NCBI GenBank assembly: GCA_017881145.1
Contig: JADGRG010000724.1
Span: 1 to 5,707 of the forward strand
Direction of reading: 5' to 3'
Origin: Sandaracinaceae bacterium
GTDB taxonomy: Bacteria > Myxococcota_A > Polyangia > Polyangiales > JAFGIB01
DNA: 5,707 nucleotides
A model generated the notes under the pieces. It saw nothing but the letters and a program-made list of their open reading frames with translations, searched no databases and had not been told where the DNA came from. The translations under genes were made by a program, and so were the position numbers. Every line of letters starts with the position of its first letter. Within the stretch, counting starts at the first letter, position 1. Of the stretch, positions 1 to 5,652 are shown one piece after another.

Positions 1-162
1 ACGCCCATCAAGCGCCTGCTCTTGTGCAACAACCAAGTCGTGCCGGGGCTGGGCAGCGAAGGGCGCTTGCTTGCCGCCTGCTCTGCAGCGCGCGTGGTGA
101 CCTGGACCGAGCGTTCCCGCGCGTGGATGCGTAGGCGGCTGTGGACAAAGGTGGAGATCTGA
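1..162 (+). CDS. C-terminal fragment of a probable FAD-dependent oxidoreductase (phytoene dehydrogenase/amine oxidase-like)
   Basis: Frame 1 is open from the window edge to TGA at 160-162, giving 53 codons with about 85% G/C at third positions, as expected for a real gene here. The 5' part lies outside the window. The stretch LLLCNNQVVPGLGSEGRLLA, followed by an SAARVV-like helix, resembles the last FAD-contacting segment of CrtI/amine-oxidase-type flavoproteins: a beta strand, then PG-G-x-G/EG, then a helix rich in small residues. The tail ends with a basic and Trp-containing stretch (residues WMRRRLWTKVEI). If the family is right, the enzyme would oxidise or desaturate a lipid or carotenoid-like substrate using FAD, but the substrate cannot be told from 53 residues. 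That this is a coding 3' end is fairly sure; the family is a moderate guess. It is clearly not the end of pilB, the gene one might expect before pilT. Confidence 0.55.
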   Translation, partial: TPIKRLLLCNNQVVPGLGSEGRLLAACSAARVVTWTERSRAWMRRRLWTKVEI

Positions 163-193
163 GCTCGTGCGCGAGGCTAGCAGACCGTCGACC

Positions 194-222
194 TTGCACT
201 CTAAGGGTGCGGACGGTGTAAT
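194..222 (+). promoter_or_regulatory. Candidate promoter for pilT (possibly leaderless)
   Basis: TTGCAC (194-199) and TGTAAT (217-222) are separated by exactly 17 bp. The -10 box matches TATAAT at five of six positions; the -35 box matches only TTG. The -10 box ends nine bases before the pilT ATG, so a transcript starting at the usual distance would have almost no 5' leader. This fits the absence of a Shine-Dalgarno sequence before pilT. The call rests on pattern match alone; the transcript could also come from the upstream gene. Confidence 0.35.
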
Positions 223-231
223 CTGATCGCG

Positions 232-1329
232 ATGGCCGCACCCGCCACGCAGATCAATCTCCACCAGCTCCTGCGCGCCGTCGTAGAAAAAGGCGCATCA
301 GACCTGCATATCACGACCGGCACGCCTCCGCAGCTGCGCATCGACGGCTCGCTCATGCCGCTCAAGACGCCGCCGCTGACCCCTGTCGACACCAAGCAGC
401 TCTGCTACTCGGTGCTGACCGAAGAGCAGAAGGTGCACTTCGAGCGCGAGAACGAGCTCGACCTTTCATTCGGCGTGAAGGGTCTGGCGCGCTTTCGCGG
501 CAACCTCTTCATACAGCGCGGCGCAGTCGGCGGTGTGTTCCGTCAGATTCCATTTCGGAGCCTCTCGTTCGAAGAGCTCGGCTTGCCGCCGATCATCGCC
601 AAGCTTTCGAACCTGCCTTCGGGCCTGATCCTCGTCACCGGACCGACGGGCTCCGGCAAGACCACCACGCTGGCCGCCATCATCGACAAGATCAACGCGG
701 AGAAACGCGCACACATCCTCACCATCGAGGACCCGATCGAGTTCTTGCATCCCAACAAGCTCTCGATCGTGAACCAGCGCGAGGTGGGGTCGGACACCAA
801 CACGTTCAAGGAAGCGCTGCGCTTCGCACTGCGTCAGGACCCGGATGTGGTCTTGATCGGCGAGTTGCGCGACCACGAGACCATCGAGGCGGCGCTCAGC
901 ATTTCTGAAACCGGGCACTTGGTGCTGGCAACCCTGCACACCAATAGCGCCATCCAATCGATCAACCGCATTGTCGACGTGTTCTCGCCGCACCAGCAGG
1001 CGCAGGTCCGCTCCCAGCTCTCGTTCGTATTGCAGGGCGTGATCACGCAGATGCTGGTGCCGAATGCCACCGGCACTGGGCGTTCTTTGTCGATGGAGAT
1101 TCTGATCCCCAACGCCGCCATCAAGAACCTGATCCGCGAGGACAAAGCGCACCAGATCTACTCGGCTATGCAGACCGGTCAGTCCAACTCTGGCATGCAG
1201 ACCATGAACCAGTCCCTCTACAACCTCTACAGCCGACGACTCATCAGCAAGGAAGATGCGCTGAATCGCTCGCAGGAAGTCGATGAGCTCGAGATGATGA
1301 TACGACAGGGCGTGCCTGCCATCCGCTGA
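232..1329 (+). CDS. pilT: Type IV pilus retraction ATPase PilT
   Basis: This 365-residue protein is a cytoplasmic hexameric ATPase that powers pilus depolymerisation by working on the platform protein PilC. The N-terminal PAS-like domain contains GASDLHITTGTPPQLRIDG at about residues 21-39. The RecA-like domain has Walker A GPTGSGKT (137-144, K143), the Asp box TIEDPIEF (164-171), an atypical Walker B LIGELRD (208-214, E211) and the His box GHLVLATLHTN (228-238). The C-terminal AIKNLIRE (296-303) is the PilT hallmark AIRNLIRE with a conservative R-to-K change. GELRD together with this motif separates PilT from the extension ATPase PilB. Length is typical. The start is tightly constrained: an in-frame TAA lies at 202-204, no ATG, GTG or TTG occurs between it and 232, and no Shine-Dalgarno sequence precedes the ATG. 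A paralogue (PilT2/PilU-like) cannot be excluded, but the nearby pilC and strong likeness to Myxococcus PilT favour pilT itself. Confidence 0.96.
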   Translation: MAAPATQINLHQLLRAVVEKGASDLHITTGTPPQLRIDGSLMPLKTPPLTPVDTKQLCYSVLTEEQKVHFERENELDLSFGVKGLARFRGNLFIQRGAVGGVFRQIPFRSLSFEELGLPPIIAKLSNLPSGLILVTGPTGSGKTTTLAAIIDKINAEKRAHILTIEDPIEFLHPNKLSIVNQREVGSDTNTFKEALRFALRQDPDVVLIGELRDHETIEAALSISETGHLVLATLHTNSAIQSINRIVDVFSPHQQAQVRSQLSFVLQGVITQMLVPNATGTGRSLSMEILIPNAAIKNLIREDKAHQIYSAMQTGQSNSGMQTMNQSLYNLYSRRLISKEDALNRSQEVDELEMMIRQGVPAIR

Positions 1330-1527
1330 GGCCCAAAGGAGCCGATACAGGCGTTGGACCCGATCGACACGATCGGCCGGCGCAGTGCCCTGAGCGTCCG
1401 GAGTCTGGCCAGCGTCACCAAGAAACTTGCTTTGGATTCGCACAGTTGTAGATCCGTCACCCGACCGGCCCGGGCTCCGGTCAGGAAGCCGATCGACGGT
1501 GAACCGGCACTTTTGCGGTGGGGGAGC

Positions 1528-1556
1528 TTGGCCACTGTGGAAATCGGCTGGAAAAT
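1528..1556 (+). promoter_or_regulatory. Weak candidate promoter for the TPR-kinase gene pair
   Basis: TTGGCC (1528-1533) and GAAAAT (1551-1556) are spaced by 17 bp, each matching four of six consensus bases. They lie in the most AT-rich part of the gap, about 48 bp before the ATG at 1605. The spacing and location are right but the match is weak, and myxobacterial promoters are variable, so this marks the likeliest place rather than a firm site. Confidence 0.2.
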
Positions 1557-1557
1557 C
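1538..1557 (+). repeat. Near-identical direct repeat one helical turn apart (possible operator)
   Basis: TGGAAATC (1538-1545) and TGGAAAATC (1549-1557) begin 11 bp apart, so both copies would face the same side of the DNA. They overlap the candidate -35 to -10 region of the downstream gene pair. This arrangement is what a dimeric or tandem-binding regulator would use, but two short copies can also arise by chance. Confidence 0.3.
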
Positions 1558-1604
1558 ACTATCTTGTGACTCCCCGGCGAGCGCCTGGGGGCCCACGAGG
1601 ATCC

Positions 1605-2624
1605 ATGAGACGACTCAGCACTGCGATACTCTTGGTCTTCGCCAGCGCTCTTTGTGCTTCGCACGTGCTGGCGCAGGACGCGCGACAACGCCAAGCAGCC
1701 GCTGAAGCCTACGACCGCGGCACCGCCGCATATCTCGACGGCAGCTATGCAGAAGCTGCGCAGTGGTTCGAAACCGCCCACCGGATGGCGCCAGCAGCGC
1801 CAGCCTTGATGCAAGCCAGCCGGGCGCACCAGCGTGCCGAGAACTTCCCGCGCGCGGCAACGCTAGCGCTGCAGCTGCAGGAGCAATACCCGGGCGAGGC
1901 CAGCGCAGCCGAGTATGCCAAGAACGTGCTCAGCGAGCTCGCGCCAAAGTTCGTGCGCGTGGACGTGACCTGCGACAAGGAATGCAAGCTCGACCTGGAC
2001 GGCACGCTCCAGGAGTTCCATTCGTTCTTCCTGCCACCCGGCAACACGCACACGCTGCTCGCAACCTTCGAAACTGGTGGGAAGAGTGAGACCATCAGCG
2101 GTGGAGCCGGTGAGGCACGAACGGTGCAGTTCGAAGCGCCCCCAGCACCGCTCGTACCCGTCAAGCCCGCCGCGACTCAGCCCGACACGGTCAATCTAAC
2201 GGCCGAAACAGCCAGCGAGAAGCCCTTGCCGCCGCTCGTCACGTATATCGGCGCTGGCGTGACCGGAGTGCTCCTGATCGGCACCATCCTCTCGGCCGTC
2301 GACATGAACGCGGGCGTCAGCGACTACAACAAGGCAGCTGCTGCGTCCAACAAGTGCGTCAGCACTCCGGGCAACACCGCCACCACCTGCGCCTCGCTGG
2401 TCGCGACTGCGACGAAGAAGCTCACGGACGGGCAGGGCAAGGAGCTGCGCACCAACGTGCTGATCGGCGTGACTGCTGGCGTGGCACTCATCACCGGCGT
2501 CATCGCATTGTTCCTCACGGATTTTTCGTCGCACGAAGCAGCGACCAAATCCCAGCCGTCGGCCACGCTGCGCGTCGTGCCCACCTACGGTGGCGCAGCG
2601 GGTGTGCTAGAAGGTCGTTTTTGA
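1605..2624 (+). CDS. Envelope protein with TPR-like repeats, PEGA-like domain and two membrane segments; function unknown
   Basis: The 339-residue product has a signal peptide (residues 1-23; cationic MRR, hydrophobic core, SPase I-type VLA|Q; C17 is preceded by AL, not a lipobox). TPR-like helices span about 31-96 (AYLDGSYAEAAQWFETAHRM is a typical unit). A beta-rich PEGA-like segment follows at about 113-178, containing C123-x3-C127 and LDLDG. A Pro-rich linker leads to hydrophobic helices at 214-231 and 285-304, with another Cys pair in the loop between them. The C-terminus ends in GVLEGRF. The ATG at 1605 is chosen over an in-frame GTG at 1518 because it begins the signal peptide and has ACGAGG (1595-1600) four bases upstream. 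The TPR part would be periplasmic if the signal peptide is cleaved. It overlaps the kinase gene by four bases, so a partnership with that kinase, for example as sensor or assembly factor, is likely but inferred. I do not recognise a named family. Confidence 0.85.
   Translation: MRRLSTAILLVFASALCASHVLAQDARQRQAAAEAYDRGTAAYLDGSYAEAAQWFETAHRMAPAAPALMQASRAHQRAENFPRAATLALQLQEQYPGEASAAEYAKNVLSELAPKFVRVDVTCDKECKLDLDGTLQEFHSFFLPPGNTHTLLATFETGGKSETISGGAGEARTVQFEAPPAPLVPVKPAATQPDTVNLTAETASEKPLPPLVTYIGAGVTGVLLIGTILSAVDMNAGVSDYNKAAAASNKCVSTPGNTATTCASLVATATKKLTDGQGKELRTNVLIGVTAGVALITGVIALFLTDFSSHEAATKSQPSATLRVVPTYGGAAGVLEGRF
2609..2614 (+). promoter_or_regulatory. Shine-Dalgarno AGAAGG deciding the kinase TTG start
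   Basis: AGAAGG lies inside the last codons of the TPR gene, six bases before TTG at 2621-2623. That TTG overlaps the upstream stop TGA (2622-2624) in the string TTGA. Strength and spacing make this the best start for the kinase frame. It implies translational coupling of the two genes. Confidence 0.75.
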
Positions 2625-4348
2625 ACGCATCGATCACAGCACCGCAAGACCCCTTCACCAGCAGTCTCACCGGCAGGAAACTGGGACGCTACGAGGTGCT
2701 TGCGCGGCTGGCGTCAGGCGGCATGGCGGGCGTGTATGTGGCGCGAGCGATCGGTGTAGCCGGTTTCGAGCGACTCTTCGCAATCAAGGTGCTGCACCCG
2801 CACCTCGCGCACGAGGAGGAGTTCATCTCGATGTTCCTGGACGAAGCCCGCCTTGCGGCGCGCATTCGGCATCCGAACGTCGTCCCCACCATCGACATCA
2901 GCGACACGCCAGACGCTGGCTTCTATCTGGTGATGGAGTACATCGAGGGCGACCACCTCGGCGCGCTGCTGCAACGCGCCTTCAGGCTCGGCGCCCGCCT
3001 GCCCTGGCCCATCACACTACGCATCGTAGTCGATGCTCTCGATGGCCTGGCTGCAGCGCACAACCTGACTGACGAAACCGGTCGGCGGCTCAACCTCGTG
3101 CATCGAGACGTCTCACCGCATAACGTCATGGTGAGCACCGACGGCATCGCGCGCATCACGGACTTCGGCGTCGCGAAAGCAGAAGTGCGCCTGAGCACCA
3201 CGCGCCAGGGTCAGTTCAAAGGCAAGCTCGCCTACATGGCGCCCGAGCACGCCAGCAGCGGCGATGCCGATCAGCGCTCCGACATCTTCTCGATGGCGAT
3301 CATCCTCTGGGAGTGCCTGACTGGGCGCCGGCTCTTCCGCGCCGAGAATCACGCAGCGACCCTGAACAAGATCTGCCTCGAACCCATTCCCATGCCGTCC
3401 TCGGTGGATCCTGCGCTCGCGCCCTTCGACCACGTGCTCGAACGCGGCCTCGCGCGTGATCCCAATCAGCGTTTCCAGAGCGCCGAGGAATTCGCGGAAG
3501 CCATCGAGGCTTCGGCCCATACACTCGGGGGGCTCGCCAAACAGCGTGAAGTCGCCCAGGTGGTGCGCGAATACGCGGCCGAGAAGATCTCGCATGATGC
3601 AGAGTTGATCCGCAGCGCCATCGCTCAACTGGCTGCAGACGGCCGCAGCGCCATGGCCATCGAGCCGCCTGTAGAGCGAGTAGAGCGAGTGGAGCGAGTA
3701 GAGCGAGTAGAGCGTGCGGAGCGCGGCTCACCCGTTCCGTCTGCGATAGCCGCTCCAGCTGTGCCGCCGCGCATCGTGGCACCGCCGCCGGCCGGCGGGA
3801 CCGATCACGACGATGCACTCCCTGATGCGTTGCCAGTCGCGATCGAAGCACCGAGCGGACGGCGTTGGCTGGTCCCGGCGCTGGTCTTCGCTGTAGCAGT
3901 CGGGATCGGAATCGTGGTGCTGCTCTCGGGCAAACACGAACCAGTCGTGCAGGCTGTGCCGCTGCAGCCTCAAGCCCATGGCAGCACTCAGAAACCAACC
4001 GAACCTACAGTGCAAGCGGCCACAACCCCACCGCCGCCGACCGCTGCCGCCGGCACGGGGGCGACGACTCCACCACCGGCTCGAGAGCAAGCCGGTGCAA
4101 GCGCGCCAGGGTCGACGTCAACGCCTGCGGAAAAAGCAGCACGCGAGAAGGCGATGGCGGGAGAGCCGAGCTCGCAGACCAGCGAGACGAGCGACAAGCC
4201 CGCACGCGCGGGTGAGGCGCGTTCCCGGCATTCCGAAGCACGCGCCGCCGCACGCAAAGGACACGAGACTGTCGCGGCGCCAGCGCCCAAGCCAGCCGGG
4301 AAGCCAACACCTCCCGACGACCTGATGCTGAACCCCTATCGGCACTGA
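2621..4348 (+). CDS. Transmembrane Hanks-type serine/threonine protein kinase
   Basis: The 575-residue protein (TTG start) phosphorylates Ser/Thr on target proteins from the inner membrane. The cytoplasmic kinase domain covers about 24-297: P-loop LASGGMAGVY (30-39), ATP-anchoring K56 in FAIKVL, alphaC glutamate E75, catalytic loop HRDVSPHN (161-168, D163), DFGVAK (181-186, D181), activation segment ending APE (207-209), and the late RDPNQRF motif (279-285). The essential K, D and D residues are all present, so activity is expected. HRDVSPHN has Ser instead of the usual Lys, and two P-loop glycines are Ala, both as in many myxobacterial kinases I know of. A (VER)5-AER repeat follows at 351-368, then one membrane helix at 417-435 (basic RR before it), then a Pro/Thr/Ala-rich outer tail of about 140 residues ending DDLMLNPYRH. 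No PASTA or other named sensor domain is seen. The frame remains open upstream to 2354, but that part only shadows the TPR gene. Substrates are unknown. Confidence 0.93.
   Translation: MNASITAPQDPFTSSLTGRKLGRYEVLARLASGGMAGVYVARAIGVAGFERLFAIKVLHPHLAHEEEFISMFLDEARLAARIRHPNVVPTIDISDTPDAGFYLVMEYIEGDHLGALLQRAFRLGARLPWPITLRIVVDALDGLAAAHNLTDETGRRLNLVHRDVSPHNVMVSTDGIARITDFGVAKAEVRLSTTRQGQFKGKLAYMAPEHASSGDADQRSDIFSMAIILWECLTGRRLFRAENHAATLNKICLEPIPMPSSVDPALAPFDHVLERGLARDPNQRFQSAEEFAEAIEASAHTLGGLAKQREVAQVVREYAAEKISHDAELIRSAIAQLAADGRSAMAIEPPVERVERVERVERVERAERGSPVPSAIAAPAVPPRIVAPPPAGGTDHDDALPDALPVAIEAPSGRRWLVPALVFAVAVGIGIVVLLSGKHEPVVQAVPLQPQAHGSTQKPTEPTVQAATTPPPPTAAAGTGATTPPPAREQAGASAPGSTSTPAEKAAREKAMAGEPSSQTSETSDKPARAGEARSRHSEARAAARKGHETVAAPAPKPAGKPTPPDDLMLNPYRH
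3671..3724 (+). repeat. Six 9-bp tandem units encoding (Val-Glu-Arg)5-Ala-Glu-Arg
   Basis: GTAGAGCGA is repeated head to tail inside the kinase gene: units at 3671, 3680, 3689 (A-to-G at position 3), 3698, 3707 (last base T) and 3716 (degenerate GCGGAGCGC). The period is a multiple of three, so copy-number changes would keep the frame. The encoded residues 351-368 lie between the kinase domain and the membrane helix and form a strongly charged, probably helical linker. Near-identity at DNA level, with the less common GTA codon reused, points to recent slippage expansion. Confidence 0.9.
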
Positions 4349-4378
4349 ACACGGCGGCTCTGGGCTGTGCGCGCGTGT

Positions 4379-4406
4379 GTGCGGTGCGAAAGTAGTCCGC
4401 GCTTTT
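4379..4406 (+). terminator. Weak terminator-like hairpin after the kinase gene
   Basis: GTGCGG (4379-4384) pairs with CCGCGC (4397-4402), with one G-U pair and a 12-nt loop, followed directly by TTTT (4403-4406). The stem is short and the T-run minimal, so it would be at best a leaky intrinsic terminator. It overlaps the candidate -35 box of pilC. Confidence 0.25.
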
Positions 4407-4434
4407 GACCCCCAACGAGCGCTTCAGCTAAGCT
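4405..4434 (+). promoter_or_regulatory. Candidate promoter for pilC (possibly leaderless)
   Basis: TTGACC (4405-4410) matches the -35 consensus at five of six positions. TAAGCT (4429-4434) is a poor -10 match (three of six) after an 18-bp spacer. The -10 box ends six bases before the pilC ATG, so transcription would start at or beside the ATG. This parallels the arrangement before pilT. The only other basis is the absence of a Shine-Dalgarno sequence here. Confidence 0.3.
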
Positions 4435-4440
4435 TTGCCC

Positions 4441-5652
4441 ATGGCTGAGTGGGTCTGGGAAGCACGCGCTCGCACCGGAGAGATCCGGAAGGGCGTCATG
4501 GACGCGGACGACAAGGAAGCCGTCAACCAGCGTCTGCGCGCCCAGAACCTGAATCCCGTCAAGGTGAAGAAGAAGGGCGCGCCGATCAGCTTGGCATTTG
4601 GCGCACCGGTCACCTCGCAAGAGTTGGTCATCTTCATCCGTCAGTTCTCGACGATGATCGACGCTGGCCTTCCGCTGGTGCAGTGCCTCGATATCTTGAG
4701 CTCACAGGGCGACAACAAGGTCTTCTGCGCCATCCTCAAGGACATCAAGAGCACGGTCGAACAAGGCTCGACCTTCTCGGATGCGCTGAAACGCCACCCC
4801 AAAGTATTCGATGAGCTCTTCGTCAACCTGATCGCTGCAGGCGAGATGGGCGGCATTCTGGACACGATCCTGAATCGCCTTGGCGTCTACATCGAAAAGC
4901 GCGTCAAGCTGCAGCGGCAGGTTCGCGGCGCGCTCGTCTATCCGATCGCCGTTTTCTTCATCGCCATCGCCGTCATGGCGGTGTTGCTCACGCAGGTCAT
5001 CCCGACCTTCGAGAAGATGTTCTCTGACTTCGGTGGCACCGACAAACTGCCTAAGCTGACGCAGTTCGTGATCGGCATGTCGCACGGCGTGGTCGACCGG
5101 CTGCCGGTGATCATCGGCAGCGCTCTCACCATCTTCTTCTCCGTCACGTACTCGTATCGCACCAAGCGCGGGAAGTACTTCTGGCACTGGTTGATGCTCT
5201 CGTTCCCAGCCATCGGACCGGCGATGCGCAAGATCGCCGTGGCGCGCTTCACGCGCACCATGGGCACACTGCTCGCGTCGGGCGTGCCGATCCTCGATGC
5301 GCTGCAAGTCGTCGCCAAGACTTCGGGCAACGTCCTCATCGAGGGCGCACTGCTAAAAGTGGCCGAGAAGATCACGGAAGGCCGCACGATGGCCGAGCCG
5401 TTGTCCGAGACCGGGGTATTCCCTTCGATGGTCGTACAGATGATAGGCGTCGGCGAACAAACCGGTGCGCTCGACGTGATGCTCAACAAGATCGCCGATT
5501 TCTACGAAGAGGAAGTCGACGTCGCAGTCTCCGGACTGACCTCCCTCATGGAACCGGTCATGATGGTCGGCATCGGCGGCATGGTCGGCTTCATGCTCAT
5601 CGCTATGTACATGCCCATCTTCGACATCGCTGGCGCAGTCAAGTCCGAGTAG
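4441..5652 (+). CDS. pilC: Type IV pilus inner-membrane platform protein PilC (GspF family)
   Basis: The 403-residue protein is the polytopic platform on which the ATPases PilB and PilT act to add or remove pilin subunits. The N-terminal cytoplasmic part begins MAEWVWEARARTGEIRKG, matching Myxococcus-type PilC. Two T2SSF helical domains follow: about 62-185 (FIRQFSTMIDAGLPL near 65-79; GEMGG before the first membrane segment) and about 267-390 (FTRTMGTLLASGVPI; the paired motif GVGEQTGALD). Membrane segments are at about 167-187, 222-239 and 373-390; the last carries the family signature LMEPVMM...GFMLIAMYMPIF. Length is typical. An in-frame TAA at 4429-4431 leaves only TTG 4435 or ATG 4441 as early starts; ATG 4441 fits the family N-terminus. 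No Shine-Dalgarno sequence is seen. A type II secretion GspF is possible in principle, but the pilT neighbour and N-terminal likeness favour PilC. Confidence 0.95.
   Translation: MAEWVWEARARTGEIRKGVMDADDKEAVNQRLRAQNLNPVKVKKKGAPISLAFGAPVTSQELVIFIRQFSTMIDAGLPLVQCLDILSSQGDNKVFCAILKDIKSTVEQGSTFSDALKRHPKVFDELFVNLIAAGEMGGILDTILNRLGVYIEKRVKLQRQVRGALVYPIAVFFIAIAVMAVLLTQVIPTFEKMFSDFGGTDKLPKLTQFVIGMSHGVVDRLPVIIGSALTIFFSVTYSYRTKRGKYFWHWLMLSFPAIGPAMRKIAVARFTRTMGTLLASGVPILDALQVVAKTSGNVLIEGALLKVAEKITEGRTMAEPLSETGVFPSMVVQMIGVGEQTGALDVMLNKIADFYEEEVDVAVSGLTSLMEPVMMVGIGGMVGFMLIAMYMPIFDIAGAVKSE

Larger units (their letters stand above)
1330..1604 (+). other. 275-bp intergenic region with two small perfect inverted repeats
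   Basis: No convincing gene is seen between pilT and the next start. Two perfect 6-bp inverted repeats occur: CCGATC (1360-1365) with GATCGG (1371-1376), loop 5 nt; and GACCGG (1463-1468) with CCGGTC (1477-1482), loop 8 nt. Neither is followed by a T-run, so neither is a standard intrinsic terminator. A purine-rich AAAGGAG (1335-1341) follows the pilT stop but is 12 nt from the only nearby start-like codon (TTG at 1354). The 3' part (about 1538-1568) is more AT-rich than its surroundings and probably carries the promoter of the downstream gene pair. Confidence 0.5.

Noticed and set aside
1354..1569. A 71-codon small gene in the pilT-TPR gap
   Set aside because: It has a TTG start 12 nt from AAAGGAG (too far), third-position G/C bias that fades after about 20 codons, and no recognisable product.
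466..1596. A 376-codon open frame on the minus strand opposite pilT
   Set aside because: It is antisense to a clear pilT. Its long open run is expected in GC-rich DNA, and the product shows no family features or sensible start.
1518..1604. Upstream GTG start for the TPR gene
   Set aside because: It would bury the signal peptide behind 29 residues without membrane character. ATG 1605 has an ACGAGG site and starts directly at MRRLST.
2354..2620. N-terminal extension of the kinase reading frame
   Set aside because: This part lies inside the TPR gene in another frame and encodes an His/Arg-rich shadow sequence. The TTG at 2621 has a good ribosome site and matches the expected kinase N-terminus.
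4435..4440. TTG start two codons upstream of the pilC ATG
   Set aside because: It adds only Met-Pro, has no ribosome site, and the ATG matches the family N-terminus.
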